Shown: piece by piece, positions 45,814-59,400 of the stretch | Numbering within the stretch: the first letter of the stretch is position 1 | Layout: every line of letters begins with the position of its first letter | Assembly (NCBI RefSeq): GCF_046630445.1 | Contig: NC_092333.1 | Location: 182,278,501 to 182,342,500, forward strand | DNA from: Rutidosis leptorrhynchoides | Taxonomy: Eukaryota; Streptophyta; Magnoliopsida; Asterales; Asteraceae | Reading direction: 5' to 3' | DNA length: 64,000 nt | The notes under the pieces: generated by a model | The model's database searches: none | What the model was told of the DNA's origin: nothing | Seen by the model: the letters and a program-made list of their open reading frames with translations, nothing else | Program-made: the position numbers and the translations under genes

Positions 45814-48224
45814 AAGATTAATATTAGTATTAATCTTATTATTATTAGTAGTATTTGTATTATTATTAGTATTATACATAAAATACTACGACGAGGTTAT
45901 GTCCAAATGATTTCAAAATGATTTTTTCGAGCGGGAAAGAGCTAAGAAAATTATGAGTTATAGCTAAGGAGGTGATGGGTATTATTCGAGGGTATTGCTC
46001 GTGAGTCAAACTAGTGTTTATCATCTTCGTTGTGTCTACGTACTTTCCTACAATATTGAATCACAATATTGATACGTGAGCATTCATATCTTATCTTTTA
46101 TATATTAATAGTGTATCCATGTCTAGTTCTCGAGTATATATGTTTATGCATGCTTGTATGCTTTAATTTTGTCGTTAGATAGTTTATGATGAATCACGAA
46201 TTTGATACATATGCTACTGATATAAACTATATGATATGCATGTTTTTGGAAAGCTGGCAAAAAATTATTAACTTTTCATTTAGAAATCACGTGATTTTGA
46301 TGAACGGATTAAAAGATATGGTCAACTGAATTATGTTTGATGTTAATTGAACTTGTGTTTGAAACTGTAAATTAATATTTAAACAACTTGTCTATGAGAT
46401 TGATAAATTGGATTTTTAGATATTACTAATCGAGTAAATGAATTTCTATATAAGGCACGTCTCGTTTTGTTGAACAATTGTCAAAGTTGACTGTCTTATC
46501 ATGTTTTAAAGTTTTATAAACACTATAATCTGATTTTACAAGTATTGGAAAGCTATGTGAAATAATAAAATATTTTCGATTGCCATGATAATTCAAATAT
46601 AATATAGCTCCTGAAATAAATAATATTTTGAGTTTGATAAACTATAAATTCGTTCAATTATCAAGACTTATACTATGATAATAAACATGTATAGATTTAA
46701 AGATCATATTGGATCAGGTTGACTTTTGAGATGACTTTTGTTAACTTTTGCATGTCGGTCTCGAACATTAGGATTGTGATACACTATGACCCGACCTAGC
46801 TTGTTAGACATGTATTGACCAACATATATTCTCTAGGTTGAGATCTATGATTATGTTGCATTCCGAGTTTCGGTCACATTTCGATGAATGACCTTATGTG
46901 CTGCTAAGGTGAGTTTCATTCGATCCCTTTTACTCTTTACATTTTTTGAGCTGAGAATACATGCAATGTTTTAATAACTGTTTTACAATATTTTTATGCG
47001 TGAGTTTCATTTGCTCCCTTTTTAATTGCTTTTGCAATCTATATTTTTGGGCTGAGAATACATGCACTTTATTTTAAACGCAATGGATACAAGTACATAC
47101 TAAATTCTACACTGAGTTTGAACCGAAAATCCCTTAGCTTTGGTAACTAGTAACTGCCGGTTAAAAGAACTGGTGGGCGCGAGTAGTTATATATGGATCC
47201 ATAGGGCTTGACATCCCCGTCTGTTCCAGGTATAGAAACTCTAGCCTGATCTATAAAACAGACGTATGCTATTTGAGTTAGTACACGTTGGTTTACGTGT
47301 ATTGTACATGTTGGTTGCATGTATGTTAAAACATGGGTACTTATTATAACGTTAAAGTTTAGTTACCAGGGTGCTCAAAACGTTTCTGGATGAAACAACT
47401 GAAATCTTGTGATACACCTTTATATACGGATTGTGCGCAACATTAAAACTATGAACTCACCAACCTTTGTGTTGACACTTAAAAGCATGTTTATTCTCAG
47501 GTTTTCTAGAAGTCTTCCGCTGTTTGCTTATCTGTTATACAAGCTATGTGCATGGAGTCAAACATGCTTTATTCGAGAAAACGTTGCATTCACAAAATCA
47601 TCACCATGTATCTTATTTTAACTGCATTATCAACGGATGTAGTATTGTAAACTATTAATTACGGTGATTGTCTATATGCAGAAATCATCAAAAACCTTGG
47701 AATTTGATATTCAATTATGGTGTGCCTTTTTTCAAAAGAATGTAATGTTTGCAAAACGTATCATGTAGAGGTAAGTACCTCACTGTGAAATCGATGAATA
47801 ATGTGTTCGTCCAAAGGGATTTGGACGGATCATCACCATTGGTATCAGAGCTTGAGGTCATAGGGAACCAGAATTTGCATTAGTGTGTTTAACTGGTAAT
47901 TGTTAGGATGCATTAGTGAGTCTGGACTATGACCGTATCTGATTTTACCGAGTTTTGCTTACCATTTATTGTCGAAAATTACTTGCTTATCATTCCTAAG
48001 TCTAGACATGTCTTACTGCATTTACTGCATAGATAGTGTATCGACAAAATTCATATCTTAGCGTATCTGTTACTTTAAACTTTTCCTGACATCTTCCGAA
48101 AATTTCTCCGTAATTTATGGGATTTTGGTATTATATATACATATGTAAATTATGTATTGAAGAATACCAAATCTAAGTCATATAATCTATTTCACATCAA
48201 AAATCATTTCCCTGATTACACAAA

Positions 48225-48378
48225 ATGGATCATGTATCAAGTTCAAATTCCTTAAACTCCGACAGCTATTCCGATTTGGATATTCACCTGAACTCCGAAG
48301 ACAGTGTAACCGGAATGGATCAACCAATTAGCCATCACCTATTCTGGATGAATTGGGGATGGGTTCATAGCCTACTTA
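48225..48378 (+). pseudogene. LARD-like older copy, gag-like start, left part
   Basis: Opens with MDHVSSSN and a Ser/Asp-rich head (NSDSYSDLDIHLNS). The younger relative has a similar head at 52672 (SDSDSYSDSYPDSYSE). The frame runs to the nested insertion at 48379; related sequence resumes at 60245. Confidence 0.6.
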
Positions 48379-48560
48379 TGTGACGACCCGTGAATTTCCG
48401 ACCAAATTTAAACTTTAATCTTAATAAGATTTCAACACGATAAGCAAAGTCTGTAATGTTGAGTCTCAAAAATTTTGGAACTGTTTCATATGTTCAATTG
48501 ACCTTCGACCATTCCCGACGATTCACGAACAACTATTTGTAATAGATACATATATATTTC

Positions 48561-48657
<97 letters not shown>

Positions 48658-50852
48658 TTGAATGTATTTAAATTATAATTTAAAATATTGTATGCTTTAA
48701 TTAACTAGGTAAAATAAAAATAAAATATGATATTATGATAATTATTATTTAAAACACATCTATATAAATAAAGTATATTAAATATATATTATGTGATTTC
48801 GAATCTATTTAGTAAAACTACAAGAACACTCAATTGTCATTCGATTAATATTAAGCAAGTTAAATTCAATCGATTGTAAATTTTAAAATAAACGGTGATA
48901 CGAAAATGAGTTCTATAAATTTTAGGTTTACTAAAATTATATTTAGGACCTAGTTATTAAATTCTAACGCTTTTTATATTTTACCCATGAATGAGAGGGA
49001 CCCTTGATGTAATTTTCATTTATTAAATTACACACTAAATTTTATACCATAATGATAGAAATAAATAAATATAGTTACTGTAAAATTTTGGAATTTTTCT
49101 GAGACTTTTATCCTCCACTAACTTAATCAACGGGGCACGATATAACACTCCGTTAAGAGTGTCGGTATAAGATTACAAGAAATCAGGCGGCTTAACTGTG
49201 CACTCTTAGGATTTTTATGACTCTTATTATTATTATTATTAATTATTATTAATTATTATAAATAATATATTATTATTAATATTAATATTATATATATTCG
49301 TTGATTTCTCTTTCTGCAAACTACACATCCCCATGTTAATCAAGAATGAAAAGGAAACCCACTTGCATACATATTTCTGTTTCATGTTGAGCACAAACCA
49401 ACCCACCAACCTCGCCCCCCATCGATAACCAAGAAACAATCGCCACCTTTGTTTTCTTGTGTAACCATCTAACAACAACAACAACCTCACCACCTCAGTT
49501 ATCTTCATAACCTTTATCATCATCAAAAATTCATGTATTACCCCTACTTGTTACTATATTTCCATTGAGAGAACTCGACACCATCATTAAGTTGAATGGA
49601 GATTTCTATTGTTCCTACTTTATGGTTCCGGTTACTGTTGAAGATGGCCAAAACACCACTCCAACATCACACACTTTATGCACTTTTCTCTACTAATCGA
49701 TCACCTTATGATATCTTCTACCATTATAGATCAAACCCAAACACCTTTAGTTATTGCTTTTGATGTTCCCTATTCAATCACCATGAGACCATCACCCTTT
49801 TTCTTGCTTGTTCTTCTTCGTGGAACTTAAACAGCCATCACCATCACCTTCATGACTCATTAGCTTGACAACTATCATTGCCACCTTAAACCGCCATTAA
49901 TCACCACCATCAAGAAACCCAAACCCACCATCCTTGTACCACCATCAAACTACACCGAACCACCATTAATCGCTAACTGCTACATTTTTCTGTTTATTCA
50001 TTCACCTTGAAACTACCATGGTACAACGCCTTCACAACTTAACCATACACAACCGATGTCACCTTACAACCGCCACCACCACCTTATAGCCACCCTCGAA
50101 TATCACCACCCTACAAGCTGCTGCTACGTACTACCCTATTGTTTCTACATGTTGTTCAACCCATAATCTACAAATATTACGCTACTGTAGTTGTCTAGGT
50201 GTTTCTAATATATATATTTTTTTTCCTCGTCGACTTCTATTTCCAACTTCTTGTAATCTAGTAAAAAGGAAATTTGTGGGACAAGATTCACAAGTAATGG
50301 CCGACAACCATTACCACTTACAAATAAACAAATCCTTGAATTTTCCTTGCATGCGTTTTAGACCATATGTATTTGTTTTGGGCCGAGTTATGCGTTTTAT
50401 TTTTAGTGAAGATTGAATAAAATGGGTCTATGAAAGACGGGCCACGAAATTGTTTTGGGGCTTCAAGATATTTAGCATATTGGGCCATATCAAATAGGTA
50501 CAATGTTGATAGATGTATTCGATGATGAGTTGAAGAAAAGTGATGATGATGATGATAATGTCGCGAATGATGATGATAGTATTGATGATGTTAGGATAAA
50601 TGATGATAATGTTTAGGAAAATAAAATGGCTATATGAGATGATGATAGCATAAGTTAATAGAGTTTAAGGAACTAATTAAATCAAAAAAAAAGTAACAAG
50701 TGGAGCTATGATTTTGAGGTTTGGTTGTTAAGCGAGAGGTTGTGGGTTCGAGCCCGGGCATGGGCAGTTATATTTTTTTTGGAGCTTTTCTTGTGAGGTA
50801 TAATTTTATTACTATTATTATTATTTCATTATTATTATTAATATTAATATTA

Positions 50853-50883
<31 letters not shown>

Positions 50884-52238
50884 GTAGTAGTAGTATTATT
50901 ATTATTATTATTATCATTATTATTAAAAACTATCATTTTTATGAAAAGTATTTTTTTTACTATTATTATCATTATTAGAAAACTTATCATTTTTATTAAC
51001 ATTATTATTTTTACTATTATTATTGTTATCATTAATGTTATAACTATTATTAGACCTATTCTAGTATTATTATAATTAACATTTTGCAAACAAGAAAAAT
51101 TATATAAAAATATATTTATTAACTAAGTATACTAATATCACATAATATTATATTTTAACTGATATAATATTATAACGTTAATTAAAGTTTATATCAAATA
51201 AATATTACAAAATATTATAAGTATTAATGAAATTATATATATAAAAGTTAATCTTAATACATACCAGAATATATAAACTTAGTTGGTTTATATTACATTG
51301 TGTTAATATATATACATGATATAGGTTCGTGAATCCAAGGCCAACCCTGCAATGTTCAATGTCGTCATATGTATTTTTACTACAAAATACAGTACTGTGA
51401 GTTTCATTATTCCCTTTTTAAATGCTTTTGCAATATATATTTTTGGGACTGAGAATACATGCGCTGCTTTTATAAATGTTTTACGAAATAGACACAAGTA
51501 ATTGAAACTACATTATATGGTTGAATGATCGAAATCGAATATGCCCCTTTTTAGTCTGGTAATCTAAGAATTAGGGAACAGAAACCCTAATTGACGCGAA
51601 TCCTAAAGATAGATCTATGGGGCCCAACAAGCCCCATCCAAAGTACCGGATACTTTAGTACTTCGAAATTTATATCATGTCCGAAGGAGGATCCCGGAAT
51701 GATGGGGATATTCTTATATGCATATTGTGAATGTCGGTTACCAGGTGTTCAATCCATATGAATGATATTTTTGTGTCTCTATGCATGAGACGTATGTTTA
51801 TGAGAAATGGAAATACGAAATCTTGTGGTCTATTAAAATTATAAAATGATTATTTATGATAAACTAATGAACTCACCAACCTTTTGGTTGACACTTTAAA
51901 GCATATTTATTCTCAGGTACGAAAGAAATCTTCCGCTGTGCATTTGCTCATCTTAGAGATATTACTTGGAGTCATTCATGACATATTTCAAAAGATGTTG
52001 CATTCGAGTCGCTGAGTTCATTAAGATTATTATTAAGTCAATTATAGTAAGATATATTACGAAATGGTATGCATGTTGTCAACTTTCGATGTAATGAAAG
52101 GTTGTCTTTTCAAAAACGAATGAAATATTTGTAAAATGTATCATATAGAGGTCAAGTACCTCGCGATGTAATCAACTGTTGTGAATCGTTTATAATCGAT
52201 ATGGACTTCGTCCGGATGGATTAGGACGGGTTTCTACA
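48379..52238 (+). repeat. LARD-like younger copy, 5' LTR
   Basis: 3860 bp. Contains a TA tract (48560-48654), CCACCA-rich sequence (49840-50100), a GAT-rich stretch (50520-50600), a tRNA-like B box (50745-50755) and TTA/ATT tracts (50802-50930). Confidence 0.93.
50700..50780 (+). promoter_or_regulatory. tRNA-like B box with T8 tract in the LTR
   Basis: GGTTCGAGCCC (50745-50755) fits the RNA polymerase III B box consensus GGTTCGANNCC. It is preceded by TTAAGCGAGAGGT and followed by a T8 run (50773-50780) that could act as a polymerase III stop. The same block is in the 3' LTR (58758-58768, T8 at 58786-58793). I do not see a convincing A box or a clover-leaf, so this may be the remnant of a tRNA-derived SINE. 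Confidence 0.45.
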
Positions 52239-52671
52239 GTTGGTATCAGAGCGGTGGTCTTAGCGAACCAAGTCTTGCATTAGTGCGTCTAACTGATAGT
52301 CGTTAAGATGCATTAGTAAGTCTGGACTTCGACCGTGTCTGCATGTCAAAAGTTTTGCTTATCATTCGTGTCGAAAATCATCTACTTATTATCCTTAGGA
52401 AAATTACCTGCTTATCATTCTTAGTCTAGACATATCTTACTGCAATGATTGCATGAATAGTGTATAGACAAAATTCGTATCTTCGCGTATCTGCTAAATC
52501 ATATCTTAGTATATCTGTTACTGTAGACTTTGTCTGACAGTTTCCGTAGACTCCTCCGTAACTTATGGGATTTTAGTATTATATATGCATATGTAAATTA
52601 TGTATTGCAGGGTACTAATCTACATCCTATAATCTATTTCTTATCGAAAATCCTTCATCTGATCGTACGAG

Positions 52672-53240
52672 ATGAATCCCTCAACTAGATCGAGTCCCTC
52701 GGATTCCGACAGCTATTCCGATAGTTATCCTGACAGTTATTCCGAATGGATAGTCATCTAAGCTCCGAAAGTAATGTCACCAGAATGAATCAACCAATCA
52801 TCCTTCCCCAATTCATCTGAAGGATTCGTAGCCGACTTAATCAATGGAGACGCGCAGAAGGCGATCCCTTCCACTAACCGAATTCACCTTTTGGCAAAGA
52901 ACCTGAAGCACTTACCGGCGAACCTGTTCGTAACACCATTTTCACCCTCATTTCCCGAATATCTCGCCACGACTATATCATAACTCAGATTCTAAACCTT
53001 ATTCATCCGCTCGTTTCGACCGACAATCATCCCAGAGTAATCAAAGAAGTCAACGAGCTTCGCGCTCGAGTAAATCAATTTGGAGAACATGGTGCAAAAC
53101 TTACCAGCTTCAGCAACATCACCAGCACCAACAGTACCACCAACAACAACATCCGCATCCCAAGCCTCAATTTCACAATCTGTCCCACGAACATCAACAT
53201 CATACGCACCATAGATACCAAGGAGTACCAACATCAATTA
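52672..53240 (+). pseudogene. LARD-like younger copy, gag-like remnant
   Basis: A Ser/Asp-rich head is followed by a segment like GEPVRNTIFTLISRISRHDY and then EVNELRARV, which matches the older copy at 60245-60656. The match at protein level, with a heptad-like NELRARV region, shows this was once a gag N-terminus. No capsid core, zinc knuckle or pol follows. About two breaks are present. Confidence 0.6.
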
Positions 53241-54660
53241 ATGATGAAGTATTGATCCCTAATTTCATCAATATTCTGCGGAGAATATGTGGATCCTAAT
53301 AGTTTTAGGGATTACTTATTCTAGCTAGAACCGAAAAATTAAATGAGTCTAATATAATATTGACTTATTAAATCCATGATTACATCTGAAGAAAATATAT
53401 ATGTATATATATTTTCATAAAGATTGTGATTAAAAAGTCTTTCGTACAAACTATTAATGATGAAAATATTTTAACGGGTAGGTAATACCCGAGGAATATT
53501 TAGATTTCACATTAATGAGTTACAATGTACATTCTTCGAATCTGATTCAACAGTCATTTACTATCCTACTTACTCCACAGATATACGTATCTGTTCACCA
53601 AAGAATAACCATTTTCATTCCAATTAAATTTCACATACGAGTTTCTGCCGATCAAAACCCAAGTCAAGATTTGACAAGTGGCATAATGAAGAAAATAATG
53701 AACAAAAAAAAAAAAAAAATTTGTAACCAATTAATTAACTACGTAAAACTTTAAAACTATGTTAACTGTTCCTAGCTAACTGTTACTATATGACTATTTC
53801 CTTAAAATATACTAGTTTTGGTGGAGCTATTGAACTATTAGACTATTGGACTACTATTATGGACAATTAAAAATTATTAAAAGAGTAGGAAATATTAAAT
53901 ACAACACTTTTCGACTTAAAAGATTGTAAATAAATTTCATCTTCTACAGTTAAATATTTCCTCAAGTTGCCACTTGATTTCGTCTTAAACATCATTTGTA
54001 TCTTCACGATTACATTATGCGTTCAAATCTTACATGATTCTTGAAAACACCTCAATCGAGAGGATAAACCAACCGCACTTCATTTACGGAAGAAAAGATT
54101 AATGCCTATAGTTATGCACTTGAAAAACTCTCGGAAACTGAGTAAACGTTTAACACGTAGCTGTGCTAATTCCTTTAGTGTTATTATTACCCAAAATAAC
54201 TTTGCAATTCCTTTTCAAATTAGCCAATTTTGTCACAAGCTTCAACAAGTCAACTTTGATTTTCGTTCGAAACAACCTTATTATAACCTTGATTAGTATA
54301 CGTGCTCTTTTATTGCTACCGGGGAACCTTTTATATTCCACCACATTACCAGCAAATGTACCAGCAACCTTGTCGATCCTTAGTTTAAATCCCTCCGAAA
54401 AATCACTATATTTATCTATTGAAGTCTCATCACGTACTCATCCGCATCTTGTAACGAGAACTGACATACCAATTACCGGGAATCAGCAATCAGTACTTTG
54501 AAAACTCACAGCATATCTACATCAACAGTTATATGTATGACATTTATCTCTTAGAATTATGATCTCTCATTCTGAAATTCTGAAAAGCACTCAGTCACAA
54601 ATTAATACTTTGAATGTTGAAAAAGCTGAATGAAGCAGCAGAAACCATAGACAACCATAA
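53241..54660 (+). other. Noncoding LARD-like interior
   Basis: No retained domain. Includes AACGGGTAGGTA at 53473-53484, identical to the start of the 3' purine-tract motif, here inside a near-palindrome CGGGTAGGTAATACCCG. An A-run lies at 53705-53719. Confidence 0.6.
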
Positions 54661-54861
54661 ACGACCTTAATCATCGAAAGTTTGATGATAAAGAATAGTA
54701 TGTTGGAAAAGCTCAGAAAAGTTGGAACTGGAAAATGGATGGAGCTAACCACGAAGGAGATCAAGGACAAATACAAGGACCAAACCCTATATTCAAAGGA
54801 TTCAGGTAATTCTGGATCCGTTGAAATCTTTAGAGAATATATTGCTCCGAAGTCATGTTAA
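54661..54861 (+). pseudogene. Short conserved frame, younger LARD-like copy
   Basis: Encodes a peptide with MLEKLRKVGTGKWMEL and later SVEIFREYIAP. Similar to 62041-62310 in the older element, and its second half resembles 55061-55203. Function unknown. Confidence 0.45.
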
Positions 54862-55060
54862 AATCTTGCGGAAAATCTTTCTTCATCAACCATCGAACTT
54901 AGAAATTCCAAAATATCATCATCAATATCTTCGATATTTCTGAGGATATTTTCAAAAATATTCTCGTCCGAAATTATATACCTCTTCGTGCTTCCTGTGT
55001 ATCATTATATTGGAAACATTAAATAGAAAATTTAGTACCGAAAAGCAGATTATGCGAAAC

Positions 55061-55203
55061 TATAAAGAAAGCCGTGGACAAATCACAAAGAATAAGTTTG
55101 ACTTCAAAGAATCCAAATGATTCAATGTCTGCTAAAGTCTTTAGTGAATATCTTGCTCCTTACTCTAAAACCTTGCAGACAATAGTTTCTATCATCTGGT
55201 GAT
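55061..55203 (+). pseudogene. Second short module, younger LARD-like copy
   Basis: Contains AVDKSQRISLTSKNPNDS and AKVFSEYLAPYSKTLQT, closer to the older element at 62105-62230 than to the neighbouring frame at 54661-54861. Suggests an internal duplication within the interior region. Confidence 0.45.
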
Positions 55204-56436
55204 CTTAGATATTTCAAGATATTATCGTATCTTTCATTATAAATATCTTCCACATTTTTGGAGATATTTTTATAACTATTCTTATCTGAAATCATTAATC
55301 TCTTCGTGCTATCAGTATTACATCATATAGAAACTGTTAGTTTCTATATTCTGTAAACTTTCGAGCTTAAAATATGAATGTTATTGAAGTAATGTTGGGA
55401 ACTAATGCATGAGTTAGTATAATATAATGACACTTGATCAACGTGATTATATTACAGTAAGTCATGCTGAGTTTCTAATGGGACGTGATGATTCACAGAT
55501 CCTAACGTCATCATGTGCCATGTTACATAACTCTTTCATTCTACTTAACTCCTGAACAAATCAAGAAAATGTATTCTTGATGGTTCTATCTTCCGTGATG
55601 TTGATAAACTTGAAAATCAAATCGTGCTATCACGTTCCTTCCTGCTTAGAACATTATAATCATTCGAAACTCTATATCTACAAATTCTGGACCATTATTC
55701 ACTTGACTTGAAGTCGGGAAGAGAAAATAAAAGCATAGAGCTTTGAAATATAAGAGAGAATATAAAGCCCGATAACAACATATAAATTACAAACCGTGTA
55801 TATCAATGTGTATCACAACATAAAGACACGGGAGAATTAAAAACATTATAACCCCAAGAGCGAAATAGAAGAAAATAGATCCCCCTGGTAGAAGTTGAAA
55901 AAGGAGAATGATTTTTGTGATAGTCAGGATGAAAACAAGGATTAGAACCGGATTAAGCATTATTATAATCTTTTGGGATATATGAGTTGAGAAAGAAGGT
56001 ATAGAAATGGTGAAAGCTAATGGAAAGGAAAAGGTAAATTATAATGGAAATATCAGGCCGAATAATCGAGGCAGATCACCGCATCTAATTATAGCGAATC
56101 TTAATTCCCTTATTCGCCGAAGAATCAAATCTTTTAGATTTCGAAAATTTTCTTTAAATCCCTTGAATTCCGGAACTCAACCAAGACAACATCAAAAGTT
56201 AAGACACAACTTATTTTTCTAAATTCAACCATGACTAGTCAAAAGTTATGATGAAACTTGTCTTTCTCATTTCACTCCTTTGTGATAGCTTCACTCGTAT
56301 TTTTCGAATAATCGACTTTTCTTATCCATATTACTTAATAGTTATAAAACTCTAATTATCAATTCATATTCGTCATGAAAACATTTTTATTGTTAACCAT
56401 GACGACCTCACTCAAATTTCGGGACGAAATTTATTT
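55204..56436 (+). other. Noncoding LARD-like interior, 3' part
   Basis: No domain recognised. Near the end, CAAATTTCGGGACGAAATTT (56414-56433) resembles the sequence that ends pol in Tekay/Del-type plant Gypsy elements, supporting that ancestry. Confidence 0.6.
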
Positions 56437-56449
56437 AACGGGTAGGTAC

Positions 56450-59400
56450 TGTGACGACCCGTGAATTTCCGACCAAATTTAAACTTTAATCTTAATAAGA
56501 TTTCAACACGATAAGCAAAGTCTGTAATGTTGAGTCTCAAAAATTTTGGAACTGTTTCATATGTTCAATTGACCTTCGACCATTCCCGACGATTCACGAA
56601 CAACTATTCATAATAGATACATATATATTTCTATTATATATATAGATTGAATGTATTTAAATTATAATTTAAAATATTGTATGCTTTAATTAACTAGGTA
56701 AAATAAAAATAAAATATGATATTATGATAATTATTATTTAAAACACATCTATATAAATAAAGTATATTAAATATATATTATGTGATTTCGAATCTATTTA
56801 GTAAAATGACAAGAACACTTAATTGTCATTCGATTAATATTAAGCAAGTTAAATTCAATCGATTGTAAATTTTAAAATAAACGGTGATACGAAAATGAGT
56901 TCTATAAATTTTAGGTTTACTAAAATTATATTTAGGACCTAGTTATTAAATTCCAATGCTTTTTATATTTTACCCATGAATGAGAGGGACCCTTGATGTA
57001 ATTTTCATTTATTAAATTACAGACAAAATTTTATACCATAATGACAGAAATAAATAAATATAGTTACTGTAAAATTTTGGAATTTTTCTGAGACTTTTAT
57101 CCTCCACTAACTTAATCAACGGGGCACGATATAACACTCCGTTAAGAGTGTCGGTATAAGATTACAAGAAATCAGGTGGCTTAACTGTGCACTCTTAGGA
57201 TTCTTATGACTCTTATTATTATTATTATTATTAATTATTAATTATTAATTATTATTAATTATTATAAATAATATATTATTATTAATATTAATATTAATAT
57301 TATATATATTCGTTGATTTCTCTCTTTCTGCAAACTACACATCCCCATGTTAATCAAGAATGAAAAGGAAACCCACTTGCATACATATTTCTGTTTCATG
57401 TTGAGCACAAACCAACCCACCAACCTCGCCCCCCATCGACAACCAAGAAACAATCTCCACCTTTGTTTTCTTGTGTAACCATCTAACAACAACAACAACC
57501 TCACCACCTCAGTTATCTTCATAACCTTTATCATCATCAAAAATTCATGTATTACCCCTACTTGTTACTATATTTCCGTTGAGAGAACTCGACACCATCA
57601 TTAAGTTGAATGGAGATTTCTATTGTTCCTACTTTATGGTTCCGGTTACTGTTGAAGATGGCCGAAACACCACTCCAACATCACACACTTTATGCACTTT
57701 TCTCTACTAATCGATCACCTTATGATATCTTCTACCATTACAGATCAAACCCAAACACCTTTAGTTATTGCTTTTGATGTTCCCTATTCGATCACCATGA
57801 GACCATCACCCTTTTTCTTGCTTGTTCTTCTTCGTGGAACTTAAACAGCCATCACCATCACCTTCATGACTCGTTAGCTTGACAACTATCATCGCCACCT
57901 TAAACCGCCATTAATCACCACCATCAAGAAACCCAAACCCACCATCCTTGTACCACCATCAAACTACACCGAACCACCATTAATCGCTAACTGCTACATT
58001 TTTCTGTTTATTCATTCACCTTGAAACTACCATGGTACAACGCCTTCACAACTTAACCATACACAACCGACGTCACCTTACAACCGCCACCACCACCTTA
58101 TAGCCACCCTCGAATATCACCACCCTACAAGCTGCTGCTACGTACTACCCTATTGTTTCTACATGTTGTTCAACCCATAATCTACAACTATTACGCTACT
58201 GTAGTTGTCTAGGTGTTTCTAATATATATATTTTTTTTCCTCGTCGACTTCTATTTCCAACTTCTTGTAATCTAGTAAAAAGGAAATTTGTGGGACAAGA
58301 TTCACAAGTAATGGCCGACAACCATTACCACTTACAAATAAACAAATCCTTGAATTTTCCTTGCATGCGTTTTAGACCATATGTATTTGTTTTGGGCCGA
58401 GTTATGCGTTTTATTTTTAGTGAAGATTGAATAAAATGGGTCTATGAAAGACGGGCCACGAAATTGTTTTGGGGCTTCAAGATATTTAGCATATTGGGCC
58501 ATATCAAATAGGTACAATGTTGATAGATGTATTCGATGATGAGTTGAAGAAAAGTGATGATGATGATGATAATGTCGCGAATGATGATGATAGTATTGAT
58601 GATGTTAGGATAAATGATGATAATGTTTAGGAAAATAAAATGGCTATATGAGATGATGATAGCATAAGTTAATAGAGTTTAAGGAACTAATTAAATCAAA
58701 AAAAAGTAACAAGTGGAGCTATGATTTTGAGGTTTGGTTGTTAAGCGAGAGGTTGTGGGTTCGAGCCCGGGCATGGGCAGTTATATTTTTTTTGGAGCTT
58801 TTCTTGTGAGGTATAATTTTATTACTATTATTATTATTTCATTATTATTATTAATATTAATATTAATTATTATTATTATTATTATTATTATTAGTAGTAG
58901 TATTATTATTATTATTATTATCATTATTATTAAAAACTATCATTTTTATGAAAAGTATTTTTTTTACTATTATTATCATTATTAGAAAACTTATCGTTTT
59001 TATTAACATTATTATTTTTACTATCATTATTGTTATCATTAATGTTATAACTATTATTAGACCTATTCTAGTATTATTATAATTAACATTTTGCAAACAA
59101 GAAAAATTATATAAAAATATATTTATTAACTAAGTATACTAATATCACATAATATTATGTTTTAACTGATATAATATTATAACGTTAATTAAAGTTTATA
59201 TCAAATAAATATTACAAAATATTATAAGTATTAATGAAATTATATATATATAAGTTAATCTTAATACATACCAGAATATATAAACTTAGTTGGTTTATAT
59301 TACATTGTGTTAATATATATACATGATATAGGTTCGTGAATCCAAGGCCAACCCTGCAATGTTCAATGTCGTCATATGTATTTTTACTACAAAATACAGT

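Larger units (their letters stand above)
44935..47838 (+). repeat. LARD-like older copy, 5' LTR
   Basis: About 2.9 kb, from TGTGACAACC to a CA-type end just before the primer site (exact end 47835-47838 uncertain). Contains TA tracts (45101-45193), an array with GCTACAGTAAA (about 45395-45520), a palindrome pair (45573-45620) and an ATT tract (45726-45812). Confidence 0.8.

Noticed and set aside
45607-45921. Frame with a long poly-Ile (or poly-Asn on the other strand) run
   Set aside because: It is a translation of the (ATT)n microsatellite. The same holds for 50721-51089 and 58734-59096.
49239-49526. Minus-strand 95-codon frame present in both LARD-like LTRs (also 57262-57540)
   Set aside because: Both copies are LTR duplicates, so sharing is expected; the C-terminal parts differ by frame and no motif is seen.
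52992-53237. Minus-strand frame opposite the gag-like remnant (also 60437-60702)
   Set aside because: The plus strand carries the protein-level match between the two LARD-like copies; these are its antisense shadows.
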